DNA from: Nephrocerus scutellatus
Lineage: Eukaryota; Arthropoda; Insecta; Diptera; Pipunculidae
DNA length: 64,000 nucleotides
Assembly: GCA_947095585.1 (NCBI GenBank)
Contig: OX352764.1
Location: forward strand, 71,133,536 to 71,197,535
Direction of reading: 5' to 3'
Position numbers and translations under genes: made by a program. This document shows positions 31,793 through 43,305 of the stretch, piece after piece (position 1 is the first letter of the stretch; each line of letters starts with the position of its first letter). Under the pieces are notes generated by a model, which made no database searches, had not been told where the DNA came from, and was given only the letters and a program-made list of their open reading frames with translations.

Positions 31793-33420
31793 CTCAAAAC
31801 TGGTTGTGACGTCTGCCAGAAGATCTGTCTGCAGAGGAACACTGCAAGGTGGAGCTCTCCCCCGTTCTATAGGGCTTAGTGATGAGCTGCTGATATGCCT
31901 AAAAACGTTGCTATTGCCGTCTCAGAAAAGTACTCTAACAACCTCAAAGGAACTTCTACAAAATACTCTCAGTAAGCTAACGAGATGTGTAGATCGTTGT
32001 GGAAGGGGGTAAACCAGTACAAAACTGAACCGGTACTGTTCACCAGAAAATGCAAAATTCGACATATTGACCCTATCGCTATAAAGGCTATAAACTTAAC
32101 TTTCTCTGTCGTAGCTAAATATCTGGTTCTTATTTTGGATAAAAAGCTAAAATACAAGAAATAGTTCGTAAAGCCACAGATCAATATTATCATTTGAAAT
32201 TAAGTCTCATTGGCTCATCATCTCATCATGAAAATGTATGAGGGAGCGCTTCGTAGCACTCCCTACACTGCACTGGATATTCTGTTTAACCTAGCATCAC
32301 TCGATATCTATAGTAGGCAAGTAGCTGCTAGCGCGACTGTTCGCCTCAGTGCAACCTCAAAGAGTACCGAGAATAAAACCTGTCACTTCACTGTTCTAAA
32401 TTCATTCAGGATAACACCAGGCACCATAGACTACACCATTCCGCAATTACAGTTCAACAAAACCAGGTTATTCTGATGACGAAGTAGGCGGAGGTGTTTT
32501 CTTAGAAAGGCTAGATCTTTGTATCTCTTTTCGTCTTTGTAATCACTTCAGTTGCAGTGTTTTTCAGCAGAAATTATGGCAATAAAAAAAGTCTTATCTT
32601 GGCTGGAGAGAATTGTCATATCCTCCAAGGATAGTCTGATAGTCAAACTGCGCTAGAATCTACAAAATCAGTCTCTATTAACTCTATTATAGCCCTAAAC
32701 TGCCCATAATAAGATGGCGGAGCATTTTAATATTCACCTGTGTTGGAACTAAATTAATTTACAAGTAAAATTTAATAAAAATATAAATATTTATTTTATT
32801 TATATAAATTTTTGAAAAATTTACTAAAAAATTAAAATAATAAATAATTAGGGACATAGAGAAGGGGATTTGTAAGGCTGGTGAGCTAAGGGTTCCTTAG
32901 GCATATCAATCACTAGATGCAAACCATTGTCAAAGCTGGATGCTACCGTTACCGTGCTACTATTCAAACGGAATAACTTGTTTAGCCACAAAACAGATTT
33001 GGCTCAAGCTGGATGCGAAACGCTCCAAGGGTTTGATATCTCTAAACAGATTGCACATCATAAGTACAATAGGTGCCATTACTGGGCACTGTCTCATAGG
33101 CAAGCATGCAGCAAGTCTTGGCGTATTTTCGAATAACTTCTGCAGAAGCTGCATGGACGAGGAGAAGACCATTCTCACCCTTCTCTGCGCATGTTAAGCC
33201 CTCTTTCAAAAATGTCAGCTCCATCTGGCAGCCTTCTTTAACAATAACCTCAATGATTTGACCAATAATGACACCAGAATTCTCTTACGTTTCATATGAA
33301 GCCCCAACCGGTTCAACGAGTATGGGCAAAATCTTTCGATCCATGTTGTATCACAATGGACCTTTACTGGTCTAAATGTGTCGGTTTTCTGCCGACTGCC
33401 ACCTCAACCTAACCAAACCA
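31793..33420 (+). mobile_element. LOA/R1-group LINE fragment 4 (RT remnant to 3' end)
   Basis: Plus-strand pieces in several frames: CRGTLQGGALPRSIG (RT B motif), a FTRK-like stretch, a KYLVLILDKK-like stretch, GALRSTPYTALDILFNLASL, IMAIKKVLSWLERIVISSKD (RNase H helix), then TGHCLIGKHAASLGVF, FCRSCMDEEKTILTLLC and LLRFI. The 3' end is TTTCTGCCGACTGCCACCTC followed by AACCTAACC, a typical end for this group. It is heavily frameshifted, with a deletion inside RT/RNase H. The unit resembles the LINE part of the 15467-18254 chimera. Confidence 0.7.
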
Positions 33421-33505
33421 AATAGGTCAGAAATTAACTTATTAGTTTTTAAAATACAAAATTATTTAATTTTACTTTAACTATTATTTTTACATAAAAA
33501 AAACT

Positions 33506-36500
33506 TTATTTGTCGGCTTGCAAACAGTGAGTACGCAATCTCCCATCAAAACCGACTGTATAAAATTGATTCGGGCTAATCCATGCGACATCGCGCACGA
33601 AATGTTGTGAATCGGAGTTTTCATACACCGGCACCATGTTTGAATCGAAAGTCTTCACGATATTTGAGTCACCGATAACTGCTAATTGGGATCTAAAAAA
33701 AAAATTACATTTATGTACATATGTTTGTATGAAAATTACTGAAAAATTCAGACGCACGGAAAACATACAGTTGTCACTGATAACCATTTATAAGTGGCGG
33801 AAATAGAAATAAAAAGTCTCCAGTAGATAAGTAACAACATTTTTGTGGACGACAGCACATGGACACAACCTTTGAATAAGTATTTTACCGAATGTGTTCA
33901 TCTTGTACTTTTTCTTATTCTACGTCTATTCTTAAAGGATCTCTGAACATTAAATTTAAAAAAATAAAAAAACAAAACTTTTGTTAAGAGGTGTAAAGAG
34001 AATCTCGAAAGCGTCGTCTTTATCAGGCGCATGAGTTAGAAATACATTTAGTGAAACCATTGCTTTTGAAAAAAGAATAGACGTCCTTCCTTCCGCGTAT
34101 AAAAAAAAACTAGAAAAAATCAAAACTATTGGAAACTTGTAGGTATCGAGGCACCGGCAAAAAGTTTAGCAGCAATAGTTTGAAGTGGCTATATGAGGCA
34201 AACAAAAAACAAATGGTCGCAAAGTGCAAACTAGAACGATAAAACATTATACTATTTTTTTTACAATAAAAATTACTACAATAAAATGCAGTAAGCGAAA
34301 ATTATACCTCTAGTTCAACAGGTTTGTAAACTTTTCTAAGCATGTTAGGTTCAGGTTGGGCTTCCCTATGCTTAATTAAGCTTAACGAGGCTATAAACAG
34401 CTTCCATAAGGCAACATAGCAAGGAAAGATTGGGATTAGCGTTTGCTGTGCTAAGAAAGAACACTTGCTCCAGAGTTGTTTAAACGAACGAAATAGATAT
34501 ACATATTTGCTTTGTAATGCTCTCCAATTTAAGAAAAATAAAATAAGCTGCGATACACATATTCGTACATAAAATTTATAGATAACCATGGTCATGCCTT
34601 GCGAAAATTGTGATTACTTTGATTACCAAAACCGTGTGTAATTGTGCGTCCGAAATGTAAACAATACCCGAATGGCAAAATTTTCCGTAAAGGTCGGTCT
34701 AAAGCTTTTACACTAGATACAAATTTATTTGGTATCCGAACGTCAGCTGAATGTAAATATCCAGTCTCGTCGCCAATATAAATTAATTTATCTTTTGATA
34801 TGGGAGCCCATGATATTGTTCGGATTCGAAAAGAATGATTTTCGTATATTGCTGAAACGAAAATTAAAAATAATTATCAGAATATAATAAAACATTTAAA
34901 GTTTAGAAATAGTTTATTACATAACGAGCGAGGAAAGAGAACGTTATCGTGTGAGTTATTTTATTTTTTATTTTTCACACGACCAAAGCAATTTCTCTGC
35001 TAAACTGCTCATGCGCAATGCAAAACTACTGTGGGAATGTGTGTTCGCTGGGACTGCAGTAAATAACAAAAGTATTTTCTATGCTAACACAGCACACAGG
35101 GCATACGTAATTTAAACCCCCAATGAACTAGCGGAAATACCCGGCGTTTCCCGGCTGCCCCATCCCACTGACCCCCACCAAGTTAACACCCGCCCACTGA
35201 CACTACACCCACTGTCATTATGCCTGTTATGGAAGAAAACCCGTATGCATACATACATACATACATACAAAGGTTCACTTTTATATATATATAGATGGAT
35301 CTTGCATCGAAGAAACTGAAAAACTCGCAATTCTCAGTATGTGCGTCAACAACAAGCTTCGTTGGAACGACCACATATTTTCCATCGCTAAGAATGCTGC
35401 GAAATGTTTAGGTTTCCTAAAACGGTACAAAATGTACTTCACTCCTTCAGATCTGGCTACTATTTACAAGGTATATTTTCGCCCTAAACTTGAATATAAA
35501 TGTATTGTCTGGGCAGGTGATCCCAAGACCACATTGCATCTACTAGACAGAGTTCAGAACCGCGCGATAAAACTTATTGGTGACGTAAATATCGCGAAAC
35601 CAATCGAATCGCTTGAACATCGTAGGAATCATAAATGTTTCCTGCTTGTCAGTTTTATCGCTTTTTTCACAAGCGGTGTTTAAAAGAAATATCCAGATGC
35701 ACTCCGCCCATTCTCGAACACATCCGTGATACACGTGCCTTAACCCGAGCCCACGGATCTACCATTACGCCTATCTTCGGACGTTTTAACCAATTCAGAG
35801 ATTCCTTCTTTAGCCGCACTAGTTATGTGGAATGGATTGCCCGATTCTATGTTTCCGCTTTTATATGATCTGCAGTCATTTAAGACACGCGTGCATAGAC
35901 ATCTCATCTTTTACTCTCCTTAATTTCCTAACGACCACGCTGTGCTAAGCACTATAAGGGTGCAAATCCCTTTACCGTGTGTAAATTTTAAAAAAAACTT
36001 GTGTCGTGTGGTTAATGCCTACTTTCGAGGGTAGGTTATAGGTTATAGCGTAGAAAACAGTCACTTTCGTCTATGTTCATGTGAAAAATACGTAACATAC
36101 TCTGCACGTTTTTTAATTGATGTCCATTGGGTAATGAGACTAACCCTAGCAAGAAAATCCACATAGCTTATTTCTTTTTTCTATAATTAATGGACGGGGA
36201 ATGGTGTCTTACAAAAATCAGAATATGAAATAAATTACAGCTGTCATGCAAGACATCATGGGCTCGGGTTGGGGTTTCTAGTCAGCAAAAGAATGAAACC
36301 CACCGTTATCGGCTTTAATGCAGTAAATGAACGGCCATGCACCCTTCGCGTGCGGGGCAAATTTAAAAACATAAGCCTCATAAACGTTCACGCACCTACA
36401 GAGGATTCCCCAGATGATGAAAAAGAAGAATTCTTTGAGTCGGTCGAACAGGAAATCCATGCCTGCCCTCAGTATGATGTAAAAATCATTCTGGGGGATA

Positions 36501-39500
36501 TAAATGCCAAAATAGGTAGGGAGCCAGTATTCAGGCAGTAAATTGGCACCCATAGCTTACACGAGAACACTAATGACAATGGACAATGAGTCATAGAGAT
36601 GGATGCAATAATTTGGTCGTTGCGAGTACAAGGTTTTCGCCTAAAAATATCCACAAAGCCACCTGGGTATCCATTATGAAGCCACTCGCAACCAAATAGA
36701 CCACGTGTAGATAGGCCGCCGCCACAACCCAAATCTGATGACGGTACGAACGTACCGAGGTGCCAATGTCGACTCGGACCACTATCTTGTTGTTATGGTG
36801 CTCCGAGCGCGGATTGCATCATCAAGAAAAACAGCATCAATTTTGAGTCAACGCGCGGAAGTTCTATCAAAGAGTCCGCGGTATGACGCAATATACACCG
36901 CGTTGAACATACTGCAAAGACAAAGAGGGTAATCTGATCGCCGATCTCAAAGGCATCTTAGAACGATGGGAAGAGCACTTTCATGAGTTGCTTAATGGCC
37001 AGCTAACTGAGGAATTGGAGGCTCCACCAATGACCGAAGACCACACTATGCTGCCGCCACCAAGCATAGACGAAGTTAGTAGAGCCATAAATCGGCTCAA
37101 AAATAATAAGGCCCCGGGATCTGATGGTATCCCAGCGGAGCTAATTAAAACAGGAGGTCACGCAATACACCCAGCAATTTATGAACTAATAGTGCAAGTA
37201 TGGGAGGAAGAAGCGATGCCAGAAGACTGGCGAAAAGGCATACTGTGCCCCATACATAAGAAAGGAGATATCACAACCTGCAGCAATTATCGTGGTATAA
37301 CGTTGTTGAGTACCGCGTATAAGCTATTCTCCTCTATCCTTAAAGACAGGATAGCCCCATACTCTAAAGGGATCATTGGTCCATATCAGTGTGGCTTCAT
37401 CCCAGGCAAATCAACAACTGATCAGATTTACACCCTTAAGCAGGTGATGGAATAATGTCTAGAGTTTCAAAACTCACTACACCATCTTTTTATAGACTTT
37501 AAAGCCGCCTATGATAGCATAGCCAGAGTAGATCTTTATAAAGACTGATACGACTATGTAGGTTGACCATGACCAATTTTATAAGCCATTCAACTTCTAT
37601 AACGGGCTCCGACAAGGGGATGGACTGGCCTGCGTCCTCTTCAACCTGGCGTTGGAGAAAATGATCCGAGACTCTGACGTAACGGCAAGAGGAACAATCC
37701 TCTATAAGTCCATTCAGATACTGGCTTACGCAGAGGATATCGTTGGTAGAAACCGAAGAGCTGTACAGGTAGCTTTCATCCAGATCGAGCAGGCGGAACG
37801 AAATATGGGGCTGCACATAAATAAGAGCAAAACGAAGTACATGTTGGCCACGTCTGCGAGTAGAAGATCCAACATTGGTCCCTCAATTCAAATAGTGGAG
37901 CGCGAATTTGAAGTAGAGCAATCCTTTAACTATCTCGGATCAACTGTAGCAGCAGATACCAGCATGGAACCAGAAATACGCGCACGGTTGCTTAAATCCA
38001 AAAAAGACTACTATAGTCTGTCAAGACTCTTCAAATCCAGGAATTTAACCATAACATCCAAGCTGCTGGTATATAAGACAATGGTCATACCAGTACTTTC
38101 ATATGGATCCGAGACTTGGGTGTTTAGCAAAAAACATTCTGACCTCTTAGCCGCGTTCGAGAGAAAAGTCTTTTTGGCCCCGTATGTGAGGAAGAACGGT
38201 TCCGGAGACTTTATTATAATGAGGTCTACGAGCGTTATTGCGATGTCGACATCGTGAAGAAAATTAAGCTCGGTAGGCTCCGGTAGGCAGGACACCTAGC
38301 TCGCATGAGCGAAGAGGATCCTGCTCGGAAAGTCCTTTGCGGTAGGATTTATGGAACACGACAGCGAGGCCGGCCAAACCTACGCTGGAAGGATTGCGTA
38401 GACTAGGACGCCCAGAGTTTAGGGATGCCAAGCTGGGTGACATCGGCTCCAAAACGGGACCGGTGGAGAGACTTTTTGCGGGAGTCCAGGACCGGACCCC
38501 GGTTGTAGAGCCAAATATGATGATGATAATTGGCATGCACTTTAATTTTTTGAAAAAAAAAAACGGTGTTCACTAGTCCGATTGTAGAGCCAAATATGAT
38601 GATGATAATTGACATGCACTTTAATTTTTTGAAGAAAAAAAACGGTGTTCACTAGTCACTACTAGATTCCTAAAAATTAACATTATCAAACCACTCTTAC
38701 CTGTTGCTGGCCTTGCCAAACGATCGTCCCATAATAAAGCTGATTTGTCTAAAGAACATGTTGCAAATATTGATGCATCGTGCACCGAGCTGTCAACTCC
38801 TGTGATTACATCTGAGTGAGCAAATCTAAGAGTATTAATTGAGAATAAATCAGCCTCTCCCATGTCCCAAACCTAAAACATATCCTTTTTAACCTTCTCT
38901 TTGTCAAAAATATTAAAAAAATACTTTGAGAATACTATCTTTGCCTCCAGTAATAGCTTTATTGCGATCTGCTTTCATCGTGTCCATACACAAAATTGGT
39001 TTTTGATGTTCGCACTTTTCACCAATTAAAAACATGCAATAGGGTTTGCCGGAACTACGTACTTCGGATCGTGTCGACCAAACTTGAAGAGAGCCTGAGT
39101 GCAGCGAGACAAGAAGCTATAAATCAGAATCTTAGTTACATGTTTGGACAGTACATATTAAATTTATTTATGCTAACTTACAATATTTTTAGACACGTAT
39201 TGAAGACAAGAAATTAATGAATTGCACTGTAGTTTAAAACATGCTTTTTCGGACGTAGAAAGGGCAGCTTCATAAGTGGTCGTGTCTCCAACTAAATTAC
39301 TATCCTCGAATCCCCAAATAGAGCCATTCCACTCACGACCAGAAAGTTTGTTTATGGCCAATGTTATTTGGTGCTCTTCATTTATTGCAATACACTCACA
39401 TGTAGAATGTATACGAAGACTCCGGTTCGGTGGTCGTTTCATATAGTCCCTGGAATTCAAATTAGGATATTCGGTGTTGGCAGCTATACTAGCATCGTCT

Positions 39501-39556
39501 GGCTGATGATATGTCTCGGGCGTTTTATACAGTGTACCATATGCAACCGGAAACAT
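33506..39556 (-). CDS. vls: Methylosome WD40 protein MEP50/WDR77 (valois), five coding exons
   Basis: WD40 cofactor of PRMT5 for symmetric arginine dimethylation of Sm and other proteins; in flies valois is needed for germ plasm. Exons on the minus strand: 39556-39182, 39116-38925, 38872-38701, 34851-34668, 33692-33506. They join in frame to 369 residues plus stop, close to the fly protein. Recognisable blocks: LSGREWNGSIWGFEDSNL (the family's first blade), LVSLHSGSLQVWS, AITGGKDSILKVWDMGEADL, ATCSLDKSALLWDDR, ISWAPISKDKLIYIGDETG, and the last blade FVRDVAWISPNQFYTVGFDG. Splice sites are GT-AG. The third intron is 3849 bases long and packed with LINEs on the opposite strand; the exons are intact. 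Assignment rests on block-by-block agreement with vertebrate MEP50. Confidence 0.88.
35120..35262 (-). mobile_element. Helitron-like end fragment in vls intron 3
   Basis: On the minus strand the sequence finishes CCGGGAAACGCCGGGTATTT followed by CCGCTAGT, like the ends near 8039 and 42500. Just inside it lies GTGGGGGTCAGTGGGATGGG, resembling the G-rich interior at 5650-5790. No ORF. Confidence 0.4.
35300..35990 (+). mobile_element. 3' fragment of a CR1/Jockey-like LINE in vls intron 3
   Basis: The frame 35339-35683 reads NNKLRWNDHIFSIAKNAAKC, FLKRYKMYFTPSDLATIYKV, then a YFRP-EYKC pattern and LLDRVQNRAIKLIGD, the post-RT region of CR1/Jockey-type LINEs. After a frameshift it ends with FRDSFFSRTS and LYDLQSFKTRVHRH. 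The 3' UTR has GCTAAGCACTATAAGGGTGC and ends A-rich near 35990. Its 3' UTR recurs inverted at 60225-60420. Confidence 0.65.
36190..38530 (+). mobile_element. RTE-like LINE copy 1 in vls intron 3
   Basis: Endonuclease: FKNISLINVHAPTED and KIILGDINAKIGRE (36269-36541). RT (36988-37455 and onward): NNKAPGSDGIPAELIKTGG, CPIHKKGDITTCSNYRGITL, QCGFIPGKSTTDQIYTL, then FIDFKAAYDSIA, a GLRQGD-like motif, ILAYAEDIVG (A-E-D in place of A-D-D) and SFNYLGSTV. The tail has RQRGRPNLRWKDC. No RNase H. It ends with ATGATGATG repeats (38518-38530), as in RTE-type elements. Stops at about 37455 and 37545 and the altered catalytic motif show it is dead. It is antisense to vls. Clade is uncertain. Confidence 0.75.
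38507..38657 (+). repeat. 72-bp tandem duplication at the RTE-like LINE 3' junction
   Basis: TTGTAGAGCCAAATATGATG with ATAATTGGCATGCACTTTAA and ACGGTGTTCACTAGTC is followed by a second copy with three or so differences. It duplicates the last bases of the LINE together with flanking DNA, so it arose after insertion or during it. Confidence 0.7.
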
Positions 39557-40480
39557 GTTTGCTATGGTGTTTTAAATAAACTAAAAGTAAAAGATTGGAA
39601 TTGTAAAATCACTTTTAATCGTTTATGATTAATTATTTAGGTTCACGAAAATCAAAATAAAATTAACCACCCAAGCCGGCGCTGAAAAGTAATTAGTAAT
39701 GGAATCGGTCGGGGTTGGCCTCGACTGTCAGCCGTCAGCTGTAACTAAACTGTCCAAGTGTCCATTATTAACCGCGTTCGATTGGACTAAATTAATGTTG
39801 GTTTTTATTTTCGTAAAACTTTTTTCCCAGATTTTTTTTTTGGCTGTCAAGTTGTTCGTTTCCCCTTCAAAACAACTCTACCGTAGAGCTAAAACAGATC
39901 TCTAAATGTTGGGAGATTTACCCCTCATTATACTAGCACAACAACAACACATGCAACAAAAATATGTAAACAAAAGATTTTCGCCTTTCGTGTTCGATTT
40001 CCCTTTTGAAAAATTCTGCGGTCGAGCGCATTCTGGGGTAGAGTTTTTATGAAAAAAAATAACATAAAAAAATATTGAGATCTGAGAAATGTCTGGTGTA
40101 GTAACATATTACATCAACAAAAAATGTGATTGGGCAATAAAATCTGACATTTGCGATTTGTATATGAAGAGCACAAAGTAAGAGCAACAAAAAGTACTGT
40201 TAAGTATTTATTATTTATAAATTAAAATAAATTATAATTAAATAAAATTTAAGTTTGTTCAATTAACAAATATGATATTTATTTAATATCATATCATAAC
40301 AAATAGAATGTATCGTGTAAAATCGTAATATTTTCTAGAACGGTGTCAAATTATAGAGTTTATGTTATTTGTTGTTCGACTAAATATTTAATTTTATACT
40401 TAAAATATACATACATAGATTAGTATTAATTGTTTCAACAGTGTGTTGTAAATAAATATACATTTTTAATTTTAAATTAT
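39557..40480. other. vls upstream region and repeat remnants
   Basis: Holds the vls 5' region. From about 39780 to 40040, TTTTTGGCTGTCAAGTTGTT, CTACCGTAGAGCTAAAACAG and GTAAACAAAAGATTTTCG form a diverged copy of the repeat at 42555-42960. No gene was recognised. Confidence 0.4.
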
Positions 40481-40489
40481 TCTGTGATA

Positions 40490-40606
40490 ATGTTAGATTC
40501 ATCTGGAAGTTTGGATTTATGTGAAAATATTGATATTCCGCTCACAAAAATATTGAAATATTTTGGAAACTCAAAAAGGCCAATTCGTGAAGGCGAAGAA
40601 ATTTGA
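40490..40606 (+). other. Short unassigned ORF
   Basis: 38 residues, starting MLDSSGSLDLCENIDIPLTK and containing NSKRPIREGEEI before a stop. Composition looks coding and not random, and may be a first exon or a fragment of a gene, but no splice donor follows in frame. I do not recognise it. Confidence 0.25.
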
Positions 40607-40656
40607 AAAGTTGGCTAGTTCCAAACAATAGGGATTGACCCAAATTCAAATTCAAT

Positions 40657-40839
40657 TCAGGTTGTCCCACACATATTGGTCATGACATCGAGTACGTCTA
40701 TACTTGGTATACCAGTCATGGTATATAATTTGCTATCGTTATCTCCTGAACCTGCCTGAACCGATTTTTTGGTACTTTGAATAGCAACCGAAAAATATTG
40801 TTTTGGTTCGATTTCGTTTGTTTGCTGGAAACGATCCAT
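40657..40839 (-). CDS. Hypothetical 60-residue ORF
   Basis: Minus-strand frame with MDRFQQTNEIEPKQYFSVAI, STKKSVQAGSGDND and YTMTGIPSIDVLDVMTNM. It has a true ATG and a balanced, non-repetitive composition, unlike the AT-rich frames around it. It could be a small gene or the first exon of one; a donor-like GTGTGG lies close to its end. No domain recognised. It lies between vls and dynactin p25, partly facing the ORF at 40490. Confidence 0.3.
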   Translation of the reverse strand: MDRFQQTNEIEPKQYFSVAIQSTKKSVQAGSGDNDSKLYTMTGIPSIDVLDVMTNMCGTT

Positions 40840-40859
40840 TGTTGTAGATTAGCCTAAAA

Positions 40860-41256
40860 ATATATGTAATTTCATTATAAAACACAAAAAATAGAACAAA
40901 TTATATACTCATTAAGCTGATAAGCTACAGTCGAACAAGCTTCTAGGCACATTTTTCGGGTTGGACCATTTTTTTAGTGGTCGTAATTGATAATACCGGT
41001 ATTTTCCGACTTGGCAAAGCCCCGTTGACTAGGATTTTGTAGCGCCGTTATAATTAGTTTTCTTCAAAATGTTCGCTACAAATACGAAAATTTTTAGAAA
41101 ATTTCATCTTCAAAACAGCTGCCCATTTGGCCAGTTTCAACGGTGAATCTAATACGATTTTTGGAATCCGATGCATAGATCTTTCATTCGATTGGTAATA
41201 ATTACATTGCGGTACCCCGCAGTGTCTTAATGATTTTTATCGACTTTTTACTTTCT
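40860..41256. other. Intergenic, nothing recognised
   Basis: AT-rich sequence without a clear ORF or repeat. Confidence 0.3.
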
Positions 41257-41260
41257 TTAA

Positions 41261-41849
41261 CCCTAGAAAGATCATCTTATTTTTTAGTACTGAAAAGATA
41301 AACATGCGCCTGAGAGGTGCACAATTAAGAAAAACGTTTTTTTTACAAAATTAAATAAATATTTTTTTTATTACTTCGTTTTATTGTTACATTATTAGCA
41401 ATTAAGTAAAACATAAATATATATTATTATTTTCTAAGTAAAGTAGGATTTTATAAATCCATAACAAAAAGGAACACAAAATTCGGTATTTAAATATCAA
41501 TTATTAGCAATAGGTGACATTTATATTATTTTGTCTTACTAACTGATGAATTACAATATAATCAGTCTCAAATAATACCAATCAGTCAAAAATACAAAAT
41601 TACTATAGTTATAGACACTTGTTGCAAGCATCATTAGATAATCATGCGTCTCTCGAGCGTAACGTATTGCCATAACTAATAAAACGGTGGTACTTACCGA
41701 ACCGGAACGACCGTCTCTCGCAAGTGTTTAATGTTGATCGACGACTGAGTTGGCTTAAAAGAACAAGTTTGTTCGAGCGTCGGTTAAAAAAAAGAGAGCA
41801 ATATATATAATTCGCGAACGCCTCCGAGGCGCAGTTTATCTTTCTAGGG
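41261..41849. mobile_element. Non-autonomous piggyBac element
   Basis: The ends are CCCTAGAAAGATCATCTT at 41261 and, inverted, CCCTAGAAAGATAAACTG at 41849. TTAA flanks both sides (41257-41260 and 41850-41853). CCCTAGAAAGAT and TTAA are diagnostic of the piggyBac superfamily. Subterminal inverted pieces lie inside (GATAAACATGCGCCT against AGGCGCAGTTTATC). At 589 bp with no transposase it is a MITE-type derivative that would need a transposase from elsewhere. Confidence 0.9.
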
Positions 41850-41853
41850 TTAA

Positions 41854-42399
41854 GACATTATTGCAATATAAAAAAACCAAAAATCTGAAATCAAAACGTT
41901 TGTATTTATTTACATATCTTAATACTTAATAGCTGTACGCCAAGTAATAGTTTTTATTTTTGAACTCAATAATTATTTGAATTAATGATTACATAAAACT
42001 TCTCTGAAAAAAGTGATCAAAAGCGTCCAGTTATTGTTTAGAAACATAAATATCTACAGAAAACTTTTTTTCTTGAACTTTTGACCTGTTTTTGAGAATT
42101 ATTATGTTTGTAAATATAATTGATATTCTTTTAATATTTTAAATAGATCACATATTTATTAATCGAACACTTTTTTTTCAATTCAAATTGAATTTAATTT
42201 AAAAATAATTAATATTACCGACACTTTTTGTAGAATTTGCACTGCGCTTTCCAAACAAAACACAAATTTAATATTTTTATAGTCCCAATTAGTTTCAATA
42301 TTTTCCCGTCAGATCTACAAATAGTTCTCAATAATTTGGAAAGCTTCAGTGCTTCAGCCGTGATATATTAAATACTGTTCCTTTGTTAATAAAATTACT
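41854..42399. other. AT-rich intergenic DNA
   Basis: No ORF or repeat recognised. Confidence 0.3.
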
Positions 42400-42404
42400 T
42401 AGAT

Positions 42405-42500
42405 TTAACCTTATAGATAGATATCATTTCTGTTTCTACCCGTTCCTAATAGAAGATTAGGATAAATAAATACCTGGGAAACGCCGGGTAATCAGCTAGT
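42405..42500 (+). mobile_element. Helitron-like 3' end fragment, second copy
   Basis: Matches 7940-8039 (CTTATAGATAGATATCATTT, TAATAGAAGATTAGGAT, AAATACCTGGGAAACGCCGG). It ends TAATCAGCTAGT and runs into the tandem duplication. Confidence 0.45.
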
Positions 42501-42879
42501 AACAGATAAAACTACGGATATAATACCAAATAAAAGTCTAGTCTTATGTCGTGTTTTTTTTTAATCCGGCGCAGATTGGTTTTTTGGCTGTCATGTTGTT
42601 CGTTTTTTCCAAAAAACCAATCTACGGTAGATGGGATTTCCCCTCTAACAGATCTTGATTTTTTGGGAGACAACAACACAATGGTAATCAGCTAGTAACA
42701 GATAAAACTACGGATATAATACCAAATAAAAGTCTAGTCTTATGTCGTGTTTTTTTTTAATCCGGCGCAGATTGGTTTTTTGGCTGTCATGTTGTTCGTT
42801 TTTTCCAAAAAACCAATCTACGGTAGATGGGATTTCCCCTCTAACAGATCTTGATTTTTTGGGAGACAACAACACATGA
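42488..42879. repeat. 196-bp tandem duplication with a strong hairpin
   Basis: GTAATCAGCTAGTAACAG starts at 42488 and again at 42684, and the 196-base units are practically identical. Each holds a perfect 14-bp stem (GATTGGTTTTTTGG / CCAAAAAACCAATC, 42574-42587 with 42609-42622 in the first). A diverged single copy lies near 39780-40040. Confidence 0.85.
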
Positions 42880-43034
42880 AACAAAACAATGTAAACAAAA
42901 GATTCTCGGTTTCATGTTCGTTTTTTCGAGTCAAAATCTGAACTCGAGCGCAGATTTCTTAAACAAACAAAAAATACGACATTAGTTAAGACAATAATTT
43001 TAGTAGACTAATTTTACGTCTGCTACTGTACGTC

Positions 43035-43305
43035 GTAGGTGCCGTGGATAAGAGCATGACTTCTGAGCAGGAGGTTCACGGTTCGAGTCCCGGTAAAACC
43101 AAAAAGCTTTTTTCACGGTGTCACACCTCCGCCAAGGTCTGACAAACTGTCACGGAAAACTTCTCAATTCGCCGTTTGGGTCCGGCATTGAATTGTAGGT
43201 CCCCTCCATTTGTGTGCAAAAATATACATGCTCAACACAAATGGTTGCGAGAAGCTATGCCTTGAACCGCAATGGGGTCTGTCGCGGGGAATATTATTAC
43301 TACTG
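43035..43305 (+). mobile_element. tRNA-derived SINE, copy 2
   Basis: Same family as 5860-6170. tRNA-like head GTAGGTGCCGTGGATAAGAG with a clear B-box in CGGTTCGAGTCCC (43079-43091). The shared body includes ACGGTGTCACACCTC, TTGAATTGTAGGTCCC, AATATACATGCTCAACACAA and CTTGAACCGCAA. The 3' end is AATATTATTACTAC. The A-box is degenerate compared with copy 1. Confidence 0.75.
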
